A DNA stretch of 64,000 nt from Nocardia salmonicida NBRC 13393 (GTDB taxonomy: Bacteria; Actinomycetota; Actinomycetes; Mycobacteriales; Mycobacteriaceae). The stretch covers positions 186,001-250,000 of the forward strand of contig NZ_BDBR01000012.1 of NCBI RefSeq assembly GCF_001613085.1. The letters run 5' to 3'. Below the pieces are notes generated by a model. That model was not told the origin of the DNA, did no database searches, and saw only the letters and a program-made list of their open reading frames with translations. A program made the position numbers and the translations under genes. Positions 16,343-26,119 of the stretch are shown here, piece by piece; position 1 is the stretch's first letter; each line of letters begins with the position of its first letter.

Positions 16343-19021
16343 GTGACCAGCGCAGCCCCTGACAACTCGCGTAATCGTGCCGATGCCCTGCCCAAGAGCT
16401 GGAACCCCAGCGAGGTAGAGGCCGACCTGTACGAGGGCTGGGTAAACGCCGGGTACTTCGCCGCCGACGCCTCCTCCGGCAAGCCGCCGTACTCGATCGT
16501 GCTGCCGCCGCCGAACGTCACCGGGACCTTGCACATGGGCCACGCGCTCGACCACACGATCATGGACCTGCTCACCCGCCGCAAGCGGATGCAGGGCTAC
16601 GAGGTGCTGTGGCTGCCTGGTATGGACCACGCGGGCATCGCCACGCAGACGGTGGTGGAGAAGCAGCTCGCCGTCGACGGGAAGTCCAAGGAGGGCTTCG
16701 GGCGTGAGCTGTTCATCGACAAGGTGTGGGACTGGAAGCGCGAATCCGGCGGGCAGATCCAGGGACAGATGCGTCGCCTCGGTGACGGCGTCGACTGGAG
16801 CCGCGACCGCTTCACCATGGACGACGGCCTCTCGCGCGCCGTGCAGACGATCTTCAAGCGGCTCTACGACTCGGGCCTGATCTACCGTGCCGAGCGCCTG
16901 GTGAACTGGTCGCCGGTGCTGCAGACCGGCATCTCCGACCTCGAGGTGGACCACAAGGAGGTCGACGGCGAGCTCGTGAGCATGCGGTTCGGCTCGCTGA
17001 ACGACGACGAACCGCACGTGATCGTGGCCACCACCCGCGTGGAGACGATGCTCGGTGACACCGCCGTCGCGGTCCACCCGGACGACGAGCGGTACAAGGC
17101 GCTGATCGGCACCACGCTCTACCACCCGATCACCGGTCGCCAGATCCCGATCGTCGCCGACGACTACGTCGACCCCGAATTCGGTTCCGGCGCAGTGAAG
17201 ATCACCCCGGCGCACGACCCCAACGACTTCGAACTCGGCCTGCGCCACGGGCTGCCGATGCCGACGATCATGGACAAGACCGGCCGGATCGCCGACAGCG
17301 GAACCGAATTCGACGGCATGGACCGCTTCGAGGCTCGGGTGAAGATCCGCGAGCGTCTCGAGGCCGAGGGTCGCATCGTCGGCCGCAAGTTCCCCTACAA
17401 GCACCAGGTCGGTCACTCGGAGCGCTCCGGCGAGCCGATCGAGCCGCGCCTGTCGATGCAGTGGTGGGTCAAGGTCGACACCCTGGCCAAGGCCGCAGGC
17501 GACGCCGTGCGCGAAGGCGATGTGAAGATCCACCCGGCCAGCCAGGAACCGCGCTGGTTCGACTGGGTGGACAACATGCACGACTGGTGCATCTCGCGGC
17601 AGCTGTGGTGGGGTCACCGCATCCCGATCTGGTACGGCCCCGAAGGCGAGATCGTGTGCCTCGGCCCCGGCGAGGAAGCGCCAGAGGGCTGGGTGCAGGA
17701 CCCCGACGTCCTCGACACCTGGTTCTCCTCGGGCCTGTGGCCGTTCTCCACGATGGGCTGGCCCGACTCGACCCCCGAGCTGTCGAAGTTCTATCCCACC
17801 AGCGTGCTCGTCACCGGCTACGACATCCTGTTCTTCTGGGTGGCCCGGATGATGATGTTCGGCATGTACGTCAGCGACGATCCGGTGCTCGCCGCCGGTA
17901 AGGGCGCCCAGAAGCAGGTGCCGTTCGAAGACGTGTTCCTGCACGGCCTGATCCGCGACCAGCACGGCAAGAAGATGTCGAAGTCGCGCGGCAACGGCAT
18001 CGACCCGCTCGACTGGATCAACTCCTACGGCGCCGACGCCCTGCGCTTCACCCTGGCCCGCGGCGCCCAGCCCGGCGGCGATCTGTCCGTCGGCGACGCG
18101 CACGCGCTGGCCTCGCGCAGCTTCGTCACCAAGCTGTTCAACGCCACCAAGTTCGCGCTGATGAACGGCGCGCGCACCGGCGAGGTGCCCCCGCGCGAGA
18201 CCCTCACCGACGCCGACCGCTGGATCATCGACCGGCTCGACGCGGTGCGTGCCGAGGTCGACACCGCCTTCGACGCCTACGAATTCGGTAAGGCGTGCGA
18301 GGCGCTCTACCACTTCGCGTGGGACGAGCTGTGCGACTGGTACCTGGAGCTGTCCAAGGTGCAGTTCGCCGAATCCGACGCGCGTGCCGAGAGCACCGCG
18401 GTGGTGCTCGGCAGTGTGCTCGACGCGGTGCTCCGCCTGCTGCACCCGGTGATCCCGTTCGTCACCGAGACCCTGTGGAAGGCGCTCACCGGCGGCGAAT
18501 CGCTGGTGATCGCCCCGTGGCCGCAGGCCGGCGGCATCGCGACCGACGAGGTCGCGGCCCAGCGCGTGGCCGATACGCAGCGGCTGATCACCGAGATCCG
18601 CCGGTTCCGCGGCGATCAGGGGCTGGCCGACAAGCAGAAGGTGAAGGCCACCCTCGTCGGGATCGACGAGGCCGGGCTCGGCGCGTTCGCCGACTCGGTG
18701 GCCAACCTGGCCCGTCTCACCGAACCGGGTGAGGACTTCGCCACCACCGCCGAAGTGCAGGTCCGGCTGTCCAGCGCGACCGTCACCGTGCAGCTCGACA
18801 CCTCCGGCGCGATCGACCTCGACGCCGAGCGCCGCAGGCTGGAGAAGGACCTCGCGGCCGCGCAGAAGGATCTCGACACCACCACGGCGAAACTCGGCAA
18901 CGAGGCCTTCCTGGCCAAGGCGCCGCAGCCGGTGGTCGACAAGATCACCGGGCGGCGTGATGTGGCCGCGGCCGAAGTCACGCGCATCGGCGCCCGCCTG
19001 GCGGAACTGAGCGCCAAGTGA
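16343..19021 (+). CDS. valS: Valyl-tRNA synthetase
   Basis: Charges tRNA-Val with valine. The 892-residue class I synthetase has the HIGH-type motif as [10 protein letters not shown] near residue 60, the editing domain in the 200-350 region, and [12 protein letters not shown] near 545. The anticodon-binding domain lies beyond 640, and a C-terminal coiled coil runs over about 825-890 ([20 protein letters not shown]). GTG 16343 has no ribosome binding site but a -10 hexamer six bases upstream, so it is probably leaderless. It overlaps folC by four bases. A terminator-like hairpin lies upstream. Confidence 0.97.
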   Translation: MTSAAPDNSRNRADALPKSWNPSEVEADLYEGWVNAGYFAADASSGKPPYSIVLPPPNVTGTLHMGHALDHTIMDLLTRRKRMQGYEVLWLPGMDHAGIATQTVVEKQLAVDGKSKEGFGRELFIDKVWDWKRESGGQIQGQMRRLGDGVDWSRDRFTMDDGLSRAVQTIFKRLYDSGLIYRAERLVNWSPVLQTGISDLEVDHKEVDGELVSMRFGSLNDDEPHVIVATTRVETMLGDTAVAVHPDDERYKALIGTTLYHPITGRQIPIVADDYVDPEFGSGAVKITPAHDPNDFELGLRHGLPMPTIMDKTGRIADSGTEFDGMDRFEARVKIRERLEAEGRIVGRKFPYKHQVGHSERSGEPIEPRLSMQWWVKVDTLAKAAGDAVREGDVKIHPASQEPRWFDWVDNMHDWCISRQLWWGHRIPIWYGPEGEIVCLGPGEEAPEGWVQDPDVLDTWFSSGLWPFSTMGWPDSTPELSKFYPTSVLVTGYDILFFWVARMMMFGMYVSDDPVLAAGKGAQKQVPFEDVFLHGLIRDQHGKKMSKSRGNGIDPLDWINSYGADALRFTLARGAQPGGDLSVGDAHALASRSFVTKLFNATKFALMNGARTGEVPPRETLTDADRWIIDRLDAVRAEVDTAFDAYEFGKACEALYHFAWDELCDWYLELSKVQFAESDARAESTAVVLGSVLDAVLRLLHPVIPFVTETLWKALTGGESLVIAPWPQAGGIATDEVAAQRVADTQRLITEIRRFRGDQGLADKQKVKATLVGIDEAGLGAFADSVANLARLTEPGEDFATTAEVQVRLSSATVTVQLDTSGAIDLDAERRRLEKDLAAAQKDLDTTTAKLGNEAFLAKAPQPVVDKITGRRDVAAAEVTRIGARLAELSAK

Positions 19022-20499
19022 GCGACACGGGCCCCGGCGACCTCGACCCCGAAGACGCCGACTTCGGCGGCACCGACTACAGCGCGGCCCAGCTCAGCAC
19101 CGGCCCGTCGCCGGTCGACCTCGCCGAGATGGCCCTGGTCGAGGCCGAACTCGACAAGCGCTGGCCCGAAACCAAGATCGAGCCGTCGCTCACCAGGATC
19201 GCCACCCTGATGGATCTGCTGGGTAACCCGCAGAACAACTATCCGGCGATCCACATCGCGGGCACCAACGGCAAGACCTCGGTGACCAGGATGATCGACG
19301 CCCTGCTCACCGCGCTGCACCGGCGCACCGGCCGGATCACCAGCCCGCACCTGCAGCTGGCGACCGAGCGGATCAGTATCGACAACGCGCCGATCTCGCC
19401 CGCCGACTACGTGGCGACCTATCACGAGCTCGCGCCCTATATCGGCATGATCGACCAGCGCTCCGCCGAATCCGACGGCCCGGCGATGAGCAAGTTCGAG
19501 GTGCTCACCGGCATGGCCTACGCCGCGTTCGCCGAGGCGCCGGTCGACGTGGCCGTCGTGGAAACCGGCATGGGCGGCACCTGGGACGCCACCAATGTGA
19601 TCGACGCGCAGGTCGCGGTGATCACCCCGATCGGCCTCGATCACACCGACTACCTCGGCCCCGACCTCGAGTCGATCGCCAAGGAGAAGGCCGGGATCAT
19701 CAAGCGCGCTCCCGAGGCGCTGATCCCGACCGACACCGTCGCGGTCATCGCCGAGCAGGAGCCCGAGGTGATGGACGTGCTGCTGCGCCGGGCCGTGGCC
19801 GAGGACGCCGCGGTGGCCCGCGAGGGCGCGGAGTTCCGGGTGCTGGAACGGGGCGTCGCCGTCGGCGGACAGCTGCTCACCCTGCAGGGACTCGGCGGGG
19901 TCTACGACGAGATCTTCCTGCCGCTGCACGGCGAGCACCAGGCCCGCAACGCGGCGCTGGCGCTGGCCGCGGTGGAGGCGTTCTTCGGCGCGGGCGCGGA
20001 TCGCCAGCTCGATATCGAGGCCGTGCGAACCGGTTTCGCGACAGTGTCGAGCCCGGGGCGGATGGAACGGATGCGCAACGCGCCGACCATCTTCGTCGAC
20101 GCCGCCCACAACCCCGCGGGCGCGCAGGCGCTGGCCGCGACGCTCACCGGCGAGTTCGACTTCCGCAAGCTGGTCGGAGTTGTCGCGGTGCTCGCCGACA
20201 AGGACGCCGCCGGGATTCTCGACGCGCTCGAACCGGTCTTCGACGAAATCGTCGTCACCAGCAACGGTTCACCGCGGGCCATGGATGTGGACGCACTCGC
20301 CGACCTGGCCGTGCAGCGCTTCGGCGACGAACGAGTGATCACCGCCGACACCCTGCCCGACGCGCTGGAGTCGGCGATCGCGCTGGCCGAGCAGGCGGGC
20401 GACGAGGGCGACGTGATCTCCGGCGCCGGCGTGGTGGTCACCGGGTCGGTCGTCACCGCGGGCGCGGCGCGCGCCCTGTTCGGAAAGGCTCCGGCATGA
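19018..20499 (+). CDS. folC: Folylpolyglutamate/dihydrofolate synthase
   Basis: Adds glutamate to folates and may also make dihydrofolate. The 493-residue protein has a 60-residue acidic N-terminal extension, the P-loop [20 protein letters not shown] near residue 77, the substrate loop [18 protein letters not shown] near 105, [13 protein letters not shown] near 182 and [18 protein letters not shown] near 360. GTG 19018 overlaps the valS stop (GTGA). The Mur-ligase fold and length fit FolC. It is in an operon with valS and the following DUF4233 gene. Confidence 0.95.
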   Translation: MSDTGPGDLDPEDADFGGTDYSAAQLSTGPSPVDLAEMALVEAELDKRWPETKIEPSLTRIATLMDLLGNPQNNYPAIHIAGTNGKTSVTRMIDALLTALHRRTGRITSPHLQLATERISIDNAPISPADYVATYHELAPYIGMIDQRSAESDGPAMSKFEVLTGMAYAAFAEAPVDVAVVETGMGGTWDATNVIDAQVAVITPIGLDHTDYLGPDLESIAKEKAGIIKRAPEALIPTDTVAVIAEQEPEVMDVLLRRAVAEDAAVAREGAEFRVLERGVAVGGQLLTLQGLGGVYDEIFLPLHGEHQARNAALALAAVEAFFGAGADRQLDIEAVRTGFATVSSPGRMERMRNAPTIFVDAAHNPAGAQALAATLTGEFDFRKLVGVVAVLADKDAAGILDALEPVFDEIVVTSNGSPRAMDVDALADLAVQRFGDERVITADTLPDALESAIALAEQAGDEGDVISGAGVVVTGSVVTAGAARALFGKAPA

Positions 20500-20900
20500 G
20501 TGACATGAGTGAAGTGCCTCCTCCCGCCAACGATCCGTGGAAGGGTCTGCGCGGGGTCATGGCGGGGACGTTGATCCTCGAGGCGATCGTGGTCCTGCTG
20601 GCGCTGCCGGTGGTCGCCGATGTCGGCGGCGGTGTCACCTGGTTGTCCGGGACCTACCTCGTGGTGCTCTCGGTGCTGATGATCCTGGGCGCGGGTGTGC
20701 AGCGCAAGCCGTGGGCGATCCCGTTCAACCTGGGTCTGCAGGTGTTGCTGCTCGCGGGAACATTCATCCACCTGTCGATCGGCGTGATCGCGGTGGTGTT
20801 CATCGCAGTATGGGCATTCATCCTCGTCCTGCGCTCGGACGTCCAGCGCAGAATGGACGCAGGTCTACTTCCCAGCCAGCGAATGCGTACGAAGTCCTGA
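20496..20900 (+). CDS. DUF4233 membrane protein
   Basis: Small conserved actinobacterial membrane protein of unknown function (134 residues), found between folC and ndk as in M. tuberculosis Rv2446c. It has four hydrophobic segments, among them TLILEAIVVLLALPVV, LSGTYLVVLSVLMILGAG, FNLGLQVLLLAGTFI and GVIAVVFIAVWAFIL, then a short basic tail ending GLLPSQRMRTKS. ATG 20496 overlaps the folC TGA. The DNA for the tail and stop is repeated just downstream. Confidence 0.88.
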   Translation: MSDMSEVPPPANDPWKGLRGVMAGTLILEAIVVLLALPVVADVGGGVTWLSGTYLVVLSVLMILGAGVQRKPWAIPFNLGLQVLLLAGTFIHLSIGVIAVVFIAVWAFILVLRSDVQRRMDAGLLPSQRMRTKS

Positions 20901-20960
20901 CGGCTGCTGGTATGCCGGTCTACTCCCCAGTCAGCGAATGGGCACCAAGTCCTGACCGCT
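20862..20960 (+). repeat. Direct duplication of the DUF4233 gene 3' end
   Basis: Bases 20862-20905 and 20917-20960 match at 38 of 44 positions. The second copy still reads in frame as GLLPSQRMGTKS followed by TGA, against GLLPSQRMRTKS and TGA in the gene. It lies between the gene's stop and the ndk promoter. Confidence 0.85.
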
Positions 20961-20995
20961 CGAGGGCCCGATCGGCGTGCTGACACGGCCGACGC

Positions 20996-21001
20996 TAGGG
21001 T
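20996..21001 (+). promoter_or_regulatory. Leaderless -10 (TAGGGT) of ndk
   Basis: TAGGGT ends six bases before GTG 21008; no Shine-Dalgarno sequence. Confidence 0.55.
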
Positions 21002-21007
21002 TACCCC

Positions 21008-21424
21008 GTGACTGAGCAGACGTTGGTACTCATCAAGCCGGACGGTGTCTCCCGTGGCCTCACCGGCGAGATCCTCGCGCGCATCGAGCGCAAGGGCCTC
21101 ATTTTCCAGGCGCTGGAGCTGAAGAACGTGTCCGCGGAACTCGCGGCCGAGCACTATGCCGAACACGCCGAGCGGCCCTTCTTCGGCTCGCTCATCGAAT
21201 TCATCACCTCCGGCCCGGTCGTCGCGGCCATCCTCGAGGGCCCGCGCGCGATCGCGGCGTTCCGTCAGCTCGCCGGTGGCACCGACCCGGTGGAGAAGGC
21301 CGTGCCCGGCACCATCCGCGGCGACTTCGGCCTGGAGACCCAGTTCAACCTGGTCCACGGATCCGACTCGCCCGAGTCCGCCAAGCGCGAGATCGCCCTC
21401 TGGTTCCCCGAATTTCCCGCCTGA
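21008..21424 (+). CDS. ndk: Nucleoside diphosphate kinase
   Basis: Balances nucleoside triphosphate pools by phosphate transfer through a histidine. The 138-residue protein matches the short Ndk family: [20 protein letters not shown] at the start, [38 protein letters not shown], and the active-site [16 protein letters not shown] with His at about 117. GTG start with a -10 six bases upstream suggests a leaderless transcript separate from folC-DUF4233. Confidence 0.97.
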   Translation: MTEQTLVLIKPDGVSRGLTGEILARIERKGLIFQALELKNVSAELAAEHYAEHAERPFFGSLIEFITSGPVVAAILEGPRAIAAFRQLAGGTDPVEKAVPGTIRGDFGLETQFNLVHGSDSPESAKREIALWFPEFPA

Positions 21425-21957
21425 CCCGCAGCGGTCAGTAGCGCACCAAAGGTAGTAGGACACCCGGTCAGGCGGTATCGAACTCCGCTCGGCCGGGTCG
21501 CCCTCGCTCGCTGGGTCCGCCGGATGAACGACGGCCGCGAGCGGGGCGGAGTTCGCGTGAGTTGCGCCGATGGCGATCCCCGCGCGAACCGTATGGGATA
21601 CTGACTACGGATGTGTTCGACGCCGACCTGTCGCGCAGGTACGTGACGCGGCGGCGGACATGACCGGATTGACACCGCGGTTGATGCCGATCATCGCTGC
21701 CACGGATGGCCCTGTTGCTGGGGTTGCCCGCACCGGCACGCTGGATGAGCGCTCGAAAGCGCGGTGCCACGCCGTACAGCCAGGCGCCGTGTGACCGGTT
21801 GGCGCGCCAGACGATCGATCAAGGTGCGACCGGACACGCGGGGCGAGACCAGATGACCCTCGTACCATCGGGTACGAGGTGCACGGACGATGCCCCCGCG
21901 TCGGCCGCGTCACTCCCGTACCGGGGAAGGACGCGCCCGGGGGCCCGAGGAGACTTC
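21425..21957 (+). other. Structured non-coding region, rne leader
   Basis: About 530 bases without a convincing gene. Bases 21479-21488 pair perfectly with 21546-21555, enclosing GC-rich inner repeats (CGCTCG/CGAGCG types), so about 77 bases may fold as one structure. A second perfect hairpin, 8 bp with an ATCG loop, lies at 21859-21878, about 80 bases before the rne start. A long folded leader fits RNase E autoregulation as known in other bacteria, but that is inference. The in-frame ATG at 21706 gives an implausible extension. Confidence 0.5.
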
Positions 21958-24900
21958 GTGGCCGAAAAAGAGCCGCTGGACACAACACAACAGGATGCCG
22001 ATCAATTGCCGGAGCGAATTCGAGTTCATGCACTGGCCAAACGGTTGGGAGTGACCAGCAAACGCATCCTGGCCAAACTGGCCGAGTTGGGCGCCGAGGC
22101 GCGCAGCGTGCAATCCAATGTCGACCGCTCGGTGGCCGAAACGGTGCGCGACGCGATCGCCGCCGCTGACGCCGAACCCGGCGCCCCCGACGAAGCACCA
22201 GCACCGACTACGCGCGCGAAGAAGCGCGCCGCGTCCACACCCGTCGCCGAGCAGCCGGCCGACACCTCAGCGGCGCCCGCGTCGCTGTTCTCCGCGCCGC
22301 ACGTCGCGCGCACCGACGAGGTGTTCGCCGCGATGCGCGACGACGCGCACACCGACCTGTTCACCCACCGGGTGTCCGAGAGCCCCGCGCAGGCCGAGCC
22401 GGTCACCTTCGAGGCGCCCGCCTCGGTGGGTATGCCGCTGTTCCTCCCGCCGGACGCCACCGCCGCCGAGGAAGCCCGCAAGCGCCGTCGCGCCGAGCGG
22501 ACCCCCAAGAAGACCGAAGAGCCCGCCGCACCGTCGGTCGACGAGCAGCCCGTCGCGCCCAAGGCCGAGGAGCCCGAAGCCGAGGTCGACGACGAGTCCG
22601 CCGATCAGTCCGGTGACAACGACGCCGACGGCCAGCCGCGCCGCCGTCGCCGTGGCCGCCGTGGCCGTGGTCGCGGTCGTGGCGAGCAGTCCGCCGACGG
22701 CGAGGACAACGAGTCCGACGCCGATGACGACGACACCGACGAGGCCGAGCAGCCGGCCGAGCAGGTCGGCGCCGAGGCCGAACAGGTCGACGACACCGAA
22801 TCCGAGACCGATGACGAAGACGGCTCCTCCGATGGCGCGAGCCGTCGTCGCCGTCGGCGTCGCCGCCGCAAGGTCGGTGGTGAGTCCGGCGACGCCGAGG
22901 CGGCCACCGAAGACGATCCGCCGAACACCGTGGTGCACGAGCGCGAACCCCGCAACAAGCGTCGCGAACGTTCCAGCGCGAACAACCCCGACGAAGTGCA
23001 GGGCATCTCCGGCTCCACCCGCCTGGAGGCCAAGCGTCAGCGCCGCCGTGACGGCCGGGAAGCCGGGCGTCGCCGTCCGCCGATCCTGACCGAGTCGGAG
23101 TTCCTGGCCCGCCGTGAGGCGGTCGACCGGGTGATGGTCGTGCGCGAGAAGGCGTTCGACCCCGCCGAACACGCGCCGGGCCACCAGACCACCACCCAGG
23201 TGGCGGTCCTGGAGGACAACATCCTCGTCGAGCACTTCGTGACCAGTTCCGGTCAGGCGTCGATGGTGGGCAATGTCTACCTCGGCAAGGTGCAGAACGT
23301 GCTGCCCAGCATGGAGGCGGCGTTCATCGACATCGGCCGCGGCCGCAACGGTGTGCTCTACGCCGGTGAGGTGAACTGGGAGGCCGCCGGTCTCGGTGGT
23401 CGTGAGCGCAAGATCGAGCAGGCGCTCAAGCCCGGCGATCAGGTGCTGGTGCAGGTGTCCAAGGACCCGGTCGGGCACAAGGGCGCCCGTCTGACCACCC
23501 AGATCTCGCTCGCCGGTCGCTTCCTGGTGTACGTGCCCGGTGGCACGTCGACCGGGATCAGCCGCAAGCTGCCCGACACCGAGCGCAAGCGTCTCAAGGA
23601 GATCCTGCGCGAGATCGTCCCGTCCGACGCCGGTGTGATCATCCGGACCGCGTCCGAGGGCGTCAGCGAGCCCGAGCTGGCTCGCGACGTCGAGCGGCTG
23701 CAGGCTGCCTGGCGCACCATCGAAGAGGCCGCCGCCAAGGAGACCAACGCACCGAAGGCGCTCTACGAAGAGCCCGACATGCTGGTCAAGGTCATCCGCG
23801 ACCTGTTCAACGAGGACTTCGCCAAGCTGGTCATCGAGGGCGAGCGTGCGTGGAGCACCGTCGAGACCTATGTCCGCACCGTGGCGCCCGACCTGCTCGG
23901 ACGGGTCAACCGGCACGAGAACAACGGTGTCGACGTGTTCGACGCCTACCGGATCGACGAGCAGCTGGCCAAGGCGCTCGATCGCAAGGTGTGGCTGCCC
24001 TCGGGCGGCACCCTGGTGATCGACCGCACCGAGGCGATGACCGTCGTCGACGTCAACACCGGCAAGTTCACCGGCTCGGGCTCGTCGAACCTCGAAGAGA
24101 CCGTCACCAAGAACAACCTGGAAGCGGCCGAAGAGATCGTGCGCCAGATGCGGCTGCGCGATATCGGCGGCATGATCGTCGTCGACTTCATCGACATGGT
24201 CCTCGAATCCAACCGTGACCTGGTGCTGCGCCGTCTCACCGAGGCACTCGGACGCGACCGCACCCGCCACCAGGTATCGGAGGTCACCTCGCTTGGCCTG
24301 GTCCAGATGACCCGCAAGAAGCTGGGCACCGGACTGGTCGAGGCGTTCTCCACCACCTGTGAGCACTGCCACGGGCGCGGCATTCTCGTGCACTCCTACC
24401 CGGTGGACTCCGGGTCCGGGGTCGAGGAACCGCGGGCCAAGGAGAGCGGTTCGCGCCGTCGCCGCGGCAAGGAACGCGACAAGCCGGCCACCACCGCCGC
24501 ACCCGCGACCAACGGCACCGCACCGGCCGCCGAACACGCCGAAGAGGACATCGCGGTCAAGCGTGCCCACCCGGTCGTGCTCGCGATGGCAGGTCATCAT
24601 GACGACGAGCACGGCGACGAGCACACCGAGGCCGTCGAGGAAGCGCCCGCAGAGCCGACCAGGTCGCGTTCGCGTTCGCGTTCGCGCCGGGCGGGTCGTG
24701 GTGCCGCTGCCGCGAACACCGAGCAGAGCACCGAGGGTCCGCTCACCGGGGTCATCTCCGGCGAGGCGGAACCCGAGGCCGCCGAGGTCGAGGAGGAAGC
24801 GGTGAGCTCGGCGCCCGCCGAGGCCGCCGCCGAGACTCCGGTCGTGGAGACCCCGCAGCCAGAACCGGCCGCGGTCGTCGAGACGCCGGAGCCCGAACCG

Positions 24901-25137
24901 GCTCCGGTCGCCGAGGAACCCGCACCGCGGGCGCCTCGTAGGCGTCGCGTAGCCCGGTCGACGGCAGCGCCCGCACCGGACAGCGCGGGAGCCGTGTTCG
25001 TCCTGTCGGCGAACGAGCAGCCGCCCGCAGCGGCTGTCGTGGACTTCGCCGCGGAGCCCGTCGTCGTCCCGGAACGCAAGCCGCGCCGTCGCGCCGTGGG
25101 TCGTCCCGCGGGCGCTCCGGCCGCCGAATCGAAGTAA
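21958..25137 (+). CDS. rne: Ribonuclease E/G with IF-2-like N-terminal domain
   Basis: Endoribonuclease of RNA decay and rRNA/tRNA processing. The 1059-residue protein begins with a segment like the IF-2 N-terminal domain (RVHALAKRLGVTSKRILAKL near residue 22). Acidic/Arg-rich disordered sequence follows to about 410. The catalytic core has an S1 domain (VGNVYLGKVQNVLPSMEAAF), the DNase I-like metal site MIVVDFIDMVLES near 740 and the zinc-link cysteines CEHC near 801. A second disordered region carries RSRSRSRSRRAG and Glu/Pro/Ala repeats to the end. GTG 21958 follows GAGGAG by five to six bases. The central-core layout is typical of actinobacterial RNase E. Confidence 0.94.
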   Translation: MAEKEPLDTTQQDADQLPERIRVHALAKRLGVTSKRILAKLAELGAEARSVQSNVDRSVAETVRDAIAAADAEPGAPDEAPAPTTRAKKRAASTPVAEQPADTSAAPASLFSAPHVARTDEVFAAMRDDAHTDLFTHRVSESPAQAEPVTFEAPASVGMPLFLPPDATAAEEARKRRRAERTPKKTEEPAAPSVDEQPVAPKAEEPEAEVDDESADQSGDNDADGQPRRRRRGRRGRGRGRGEQSADGEDNESDADDDDTDEAEQPAEQVGAEAEQVDDTESETDDEDGSSDGASRRRRRRRRRKVGGESGDAEAATEDDPPNTVVHEREPRNKRRERSSANNPDEVQGISGSTRLEAKRQRRRDGREAGRRRPPILTESEFLARREAVDRVMVVREKAFDPAEHAPGHQTTTQVAVLEDNILVEHFVTSSGQASMVGNVYLGKVQNVLPSMEAAFIDIGRGRNGVLYAGEVNWEAAGLGGRERKIEQALKPGDQVLVQVSKDPVGHKGARLTTQISLAGRFLVYVPGGTSTGISRKLPDTERKRLKEILREIVPSDAGVIIRTASEGVSEPELARDVERLQAAWRTIEEAAAKETNAPKALYEEPDMLVKVIRDLFNEDFAKLVIEGERAWSTVETYVRTVAPDLLGRVNRHENNGVDVFDAYRIDEQLAKALDRKVWLPSGGTLVIDRTEAMTVVDVNTGKFTGSGSSNLEETVTKNNLEAAEEIVRQMRLRDIGGMIVVDFIDMVLESNRDLVLRRLTEALGRDRTRHQVSEVTSLGLVQMTRKKLGTGLVEAFSTTCEHCHGRGILVHSYPVDSGSGVEEPRAKESGSRRRRGKERDKPATTAAPATNGTAPAAEHAEEDIAVKRAHPVVLAMAGHHDDEHGDEHTEAVEEAPAEPTRSRSRSRSRRAGRGAAAANTEQSTEGPLTGVISGEAEPEAAEVEEEAVSSAPAEAAAETPVVETPQPEPAAVVETPEPEPAPVAEEPAPRAPRRRRVARSTAAPAPDSAGAVFVLSANEQPPAAAVVDFAAEPVVVPERKPRRRAVGRPAGAPAAESK

Positions 25138-25143
25138 CCTGAC

Positions 25144-25177
25144 GCTTGCGTGCGCGGATCGCCCCGCGCACGCAAGC
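25144..25177 (+). terminator. Strong hairpin after rne
   Basis: A perfect 14-bp stem (25144-25157 with 25164-25177) with a six-base loop starts seven bases after the rne stop. There is no long T tract. Confidence 0.7.
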
Positions 25178-25204
25178 TCTCGATTCGTGCCCTGACCGGC
25201 CGAA

Positions 25205-25234
25205 TTGGGGGAGTGGATACCGCTCTGGTAACCT
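25205..25234 (+). promoter_or_regulatory. Promoter candidate of rplU-rpmA
   Basis: TTGGGG (25205-25210) and TAACCT (25229-25234) are 18 bases apart. They would give a leader of about 158 bases that contains a CCCCGC-TCT-GCGGGG hairpin at 25310-25324. Confidence 0.45.
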
Positions 25235-25398
25235 AGGTCGGTCGCTGCCCAGTGATTGAGCATCTGGCCGAACAGGCCGGGTGTATACCGCAGGCAGCAA
25301 ACGTTCTTCCCCCGCTCTGCGGGGATGAGCCCAGGAATACGCGTCGCAGCTGCGGCGTGGACATGTGCAGGACCAATGTGAGTGGAGGAAGCCGACCG

Positions 25399-25710
25399 AT
25401 GGCAGCGTACGCAATCGTCAAGACCGGCGGAAAGCAGTACAAGGTCGCGGTCGGTGACCTGGTGAAGGTCGAGAAGATCGAGGGTCCCGTCGGCACCGCC
25501 GTGGCGCTGACCCCGGTTCTCGTCGTCGACGGCGCCGATCTGACCACCGACGCCGACAAGCTGGCCAAGATCTCCGTGGCCGCTGAGGTCATCGACCAGA
25601 CCAAGGGCCCGAAGATCCGGATCCACAAGTTCAAGAACAAGACCGGCTACCACAAGCGCCAGGGTCACCGTCAGCCGCTGACGGTCATCAAGGTCACCGG
25701 CATCAAGTAA
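25399..25710 (+). CDS. rplU: 50S ribosomal protein L21
   Basis: Large-subunit protein contacting 23S rRNA. The 103-residue product has the family start [20 protein letters not shown] and the end [29 protein letters not shown] lies about nine bases before ATG 25399. It forms an operon with rpmA 24 bases downstream, the nearly universal order. A long leader with a GC hairpin may allow feedback control. Confidence 0.98.
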   Translation: MAAYAIVKTGGKQYKVAVGDLVKVEKIEGPVGTAVALTPVLVVDGADLTTDADKLAKISVAAEVIDQTKGPKIRIHKFKNKTGYHKRQGHRQPLTVIKVTGIK

Positions 25711-25734
25711 GAATTTTCCCGAGGAGACGAAGCA

Positions 25735-26001
25735 ATGGCACATAAGAAGGGCGCATCCAGCTCCCGGAACGGCCGCGATTCGAACGCCCAGCGCCTCGGC
25801 GTGAAGCGTTTCGGCGGCCAGAAGGTCAGCGCGGGCGAGATCCTGGTCCGTCAGCGTGGAACCCACTTCCACCCGGGCGTGAACGTCGGCCGTGGTGGCG
25901 ACGACACGCTGTTCGCCCTCGAGGCGGGCGCGGTCGAGTTCGGCACCAAGCGTGGCCGCAAGACCGTGAACATTGTTGTACCGGAGCCGGTCCAGGCCTG
26001 A
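25735..26001 (+). CDS. rpmA: 50S ribosomal protein L27
   Basis: Large-subunit protein whose N-terminus reaches the peptidyl transferase centre. The 88 residues show [20 protein letters not shown], then the L27 signature and [14 protein letters not shown]. There is no N-terminal cleavage extension as in Firmicutes. GAGGAGA lies eight bases before ATG 25735. It is co-transcribed with rplU; a strong hairpin separates it from obg. Confidence 0.98.
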   Translation: MAHKKGASSSRNGRDSNAQRLGVKRFGGQKVSAGEILVRQRGTHFHPGVNVGRGGDDTLFALEAGAVEFGTKRGRKTVNIVVPEPVQA

Positions 26002-26031
26002 CCGCCTGGAGCTTTCGCTCCCCACGGACAC

Positions 26032-26064
26032 CAGAGCGGGTCAGGGATTTCCTGACCCGCTCTG
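26032..26064 (+). terminator. Hairpin between rpmA and obg
   Basis: A perfect 14-bp stem (26032-26045 with 26051-26064) encloses a five-base loop. The lack of a T tract suggests attenuation of readthrough into obg or a Rho-assisted end. Confidence 0.65.
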
Positions 26065-26119
26065 TCGTGTTCGTCCACCCTTACCGAAAACGACAAGTCA
26101 GAAGGAGGAGGATCAACCC

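Noticed and set aside
16262..18445. A 727-codon reverse-strand frame over valS
   Set aside because: valS is unambiguous on the + strand with HIGH and KMSKS motifs; the reverse frame has only shadow composition.
21706..21957. An 84-residue N-terminal extension of RNase E
   Set aside because: Its composition is not protein-like, it spans hairpins, and GTG 21958 has a good ribosome binding site.
24664..24695. A microsatellite-like GCGTTC repeat as a non-coding element
   Set aside because: It lies in frame inside rne and encodes the Arg-Ser run of its disordered region.
25131..25398. A tRNA in the rne-rplU gap
   Set aside because: The strong stem at 25144-25177 is a simple hairpin; no cloverleaf arms or CCA end can be drawn.
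22267..26031. A 1254-codon reverse-strand open frame across rne, rplU and rpmA
   Set aside because: It is the antisense shadow of GC-rich genes: its composition is extreme (Leu/Gly/Asp/His), it has no family features, and it covers four clear genes on the other strand.
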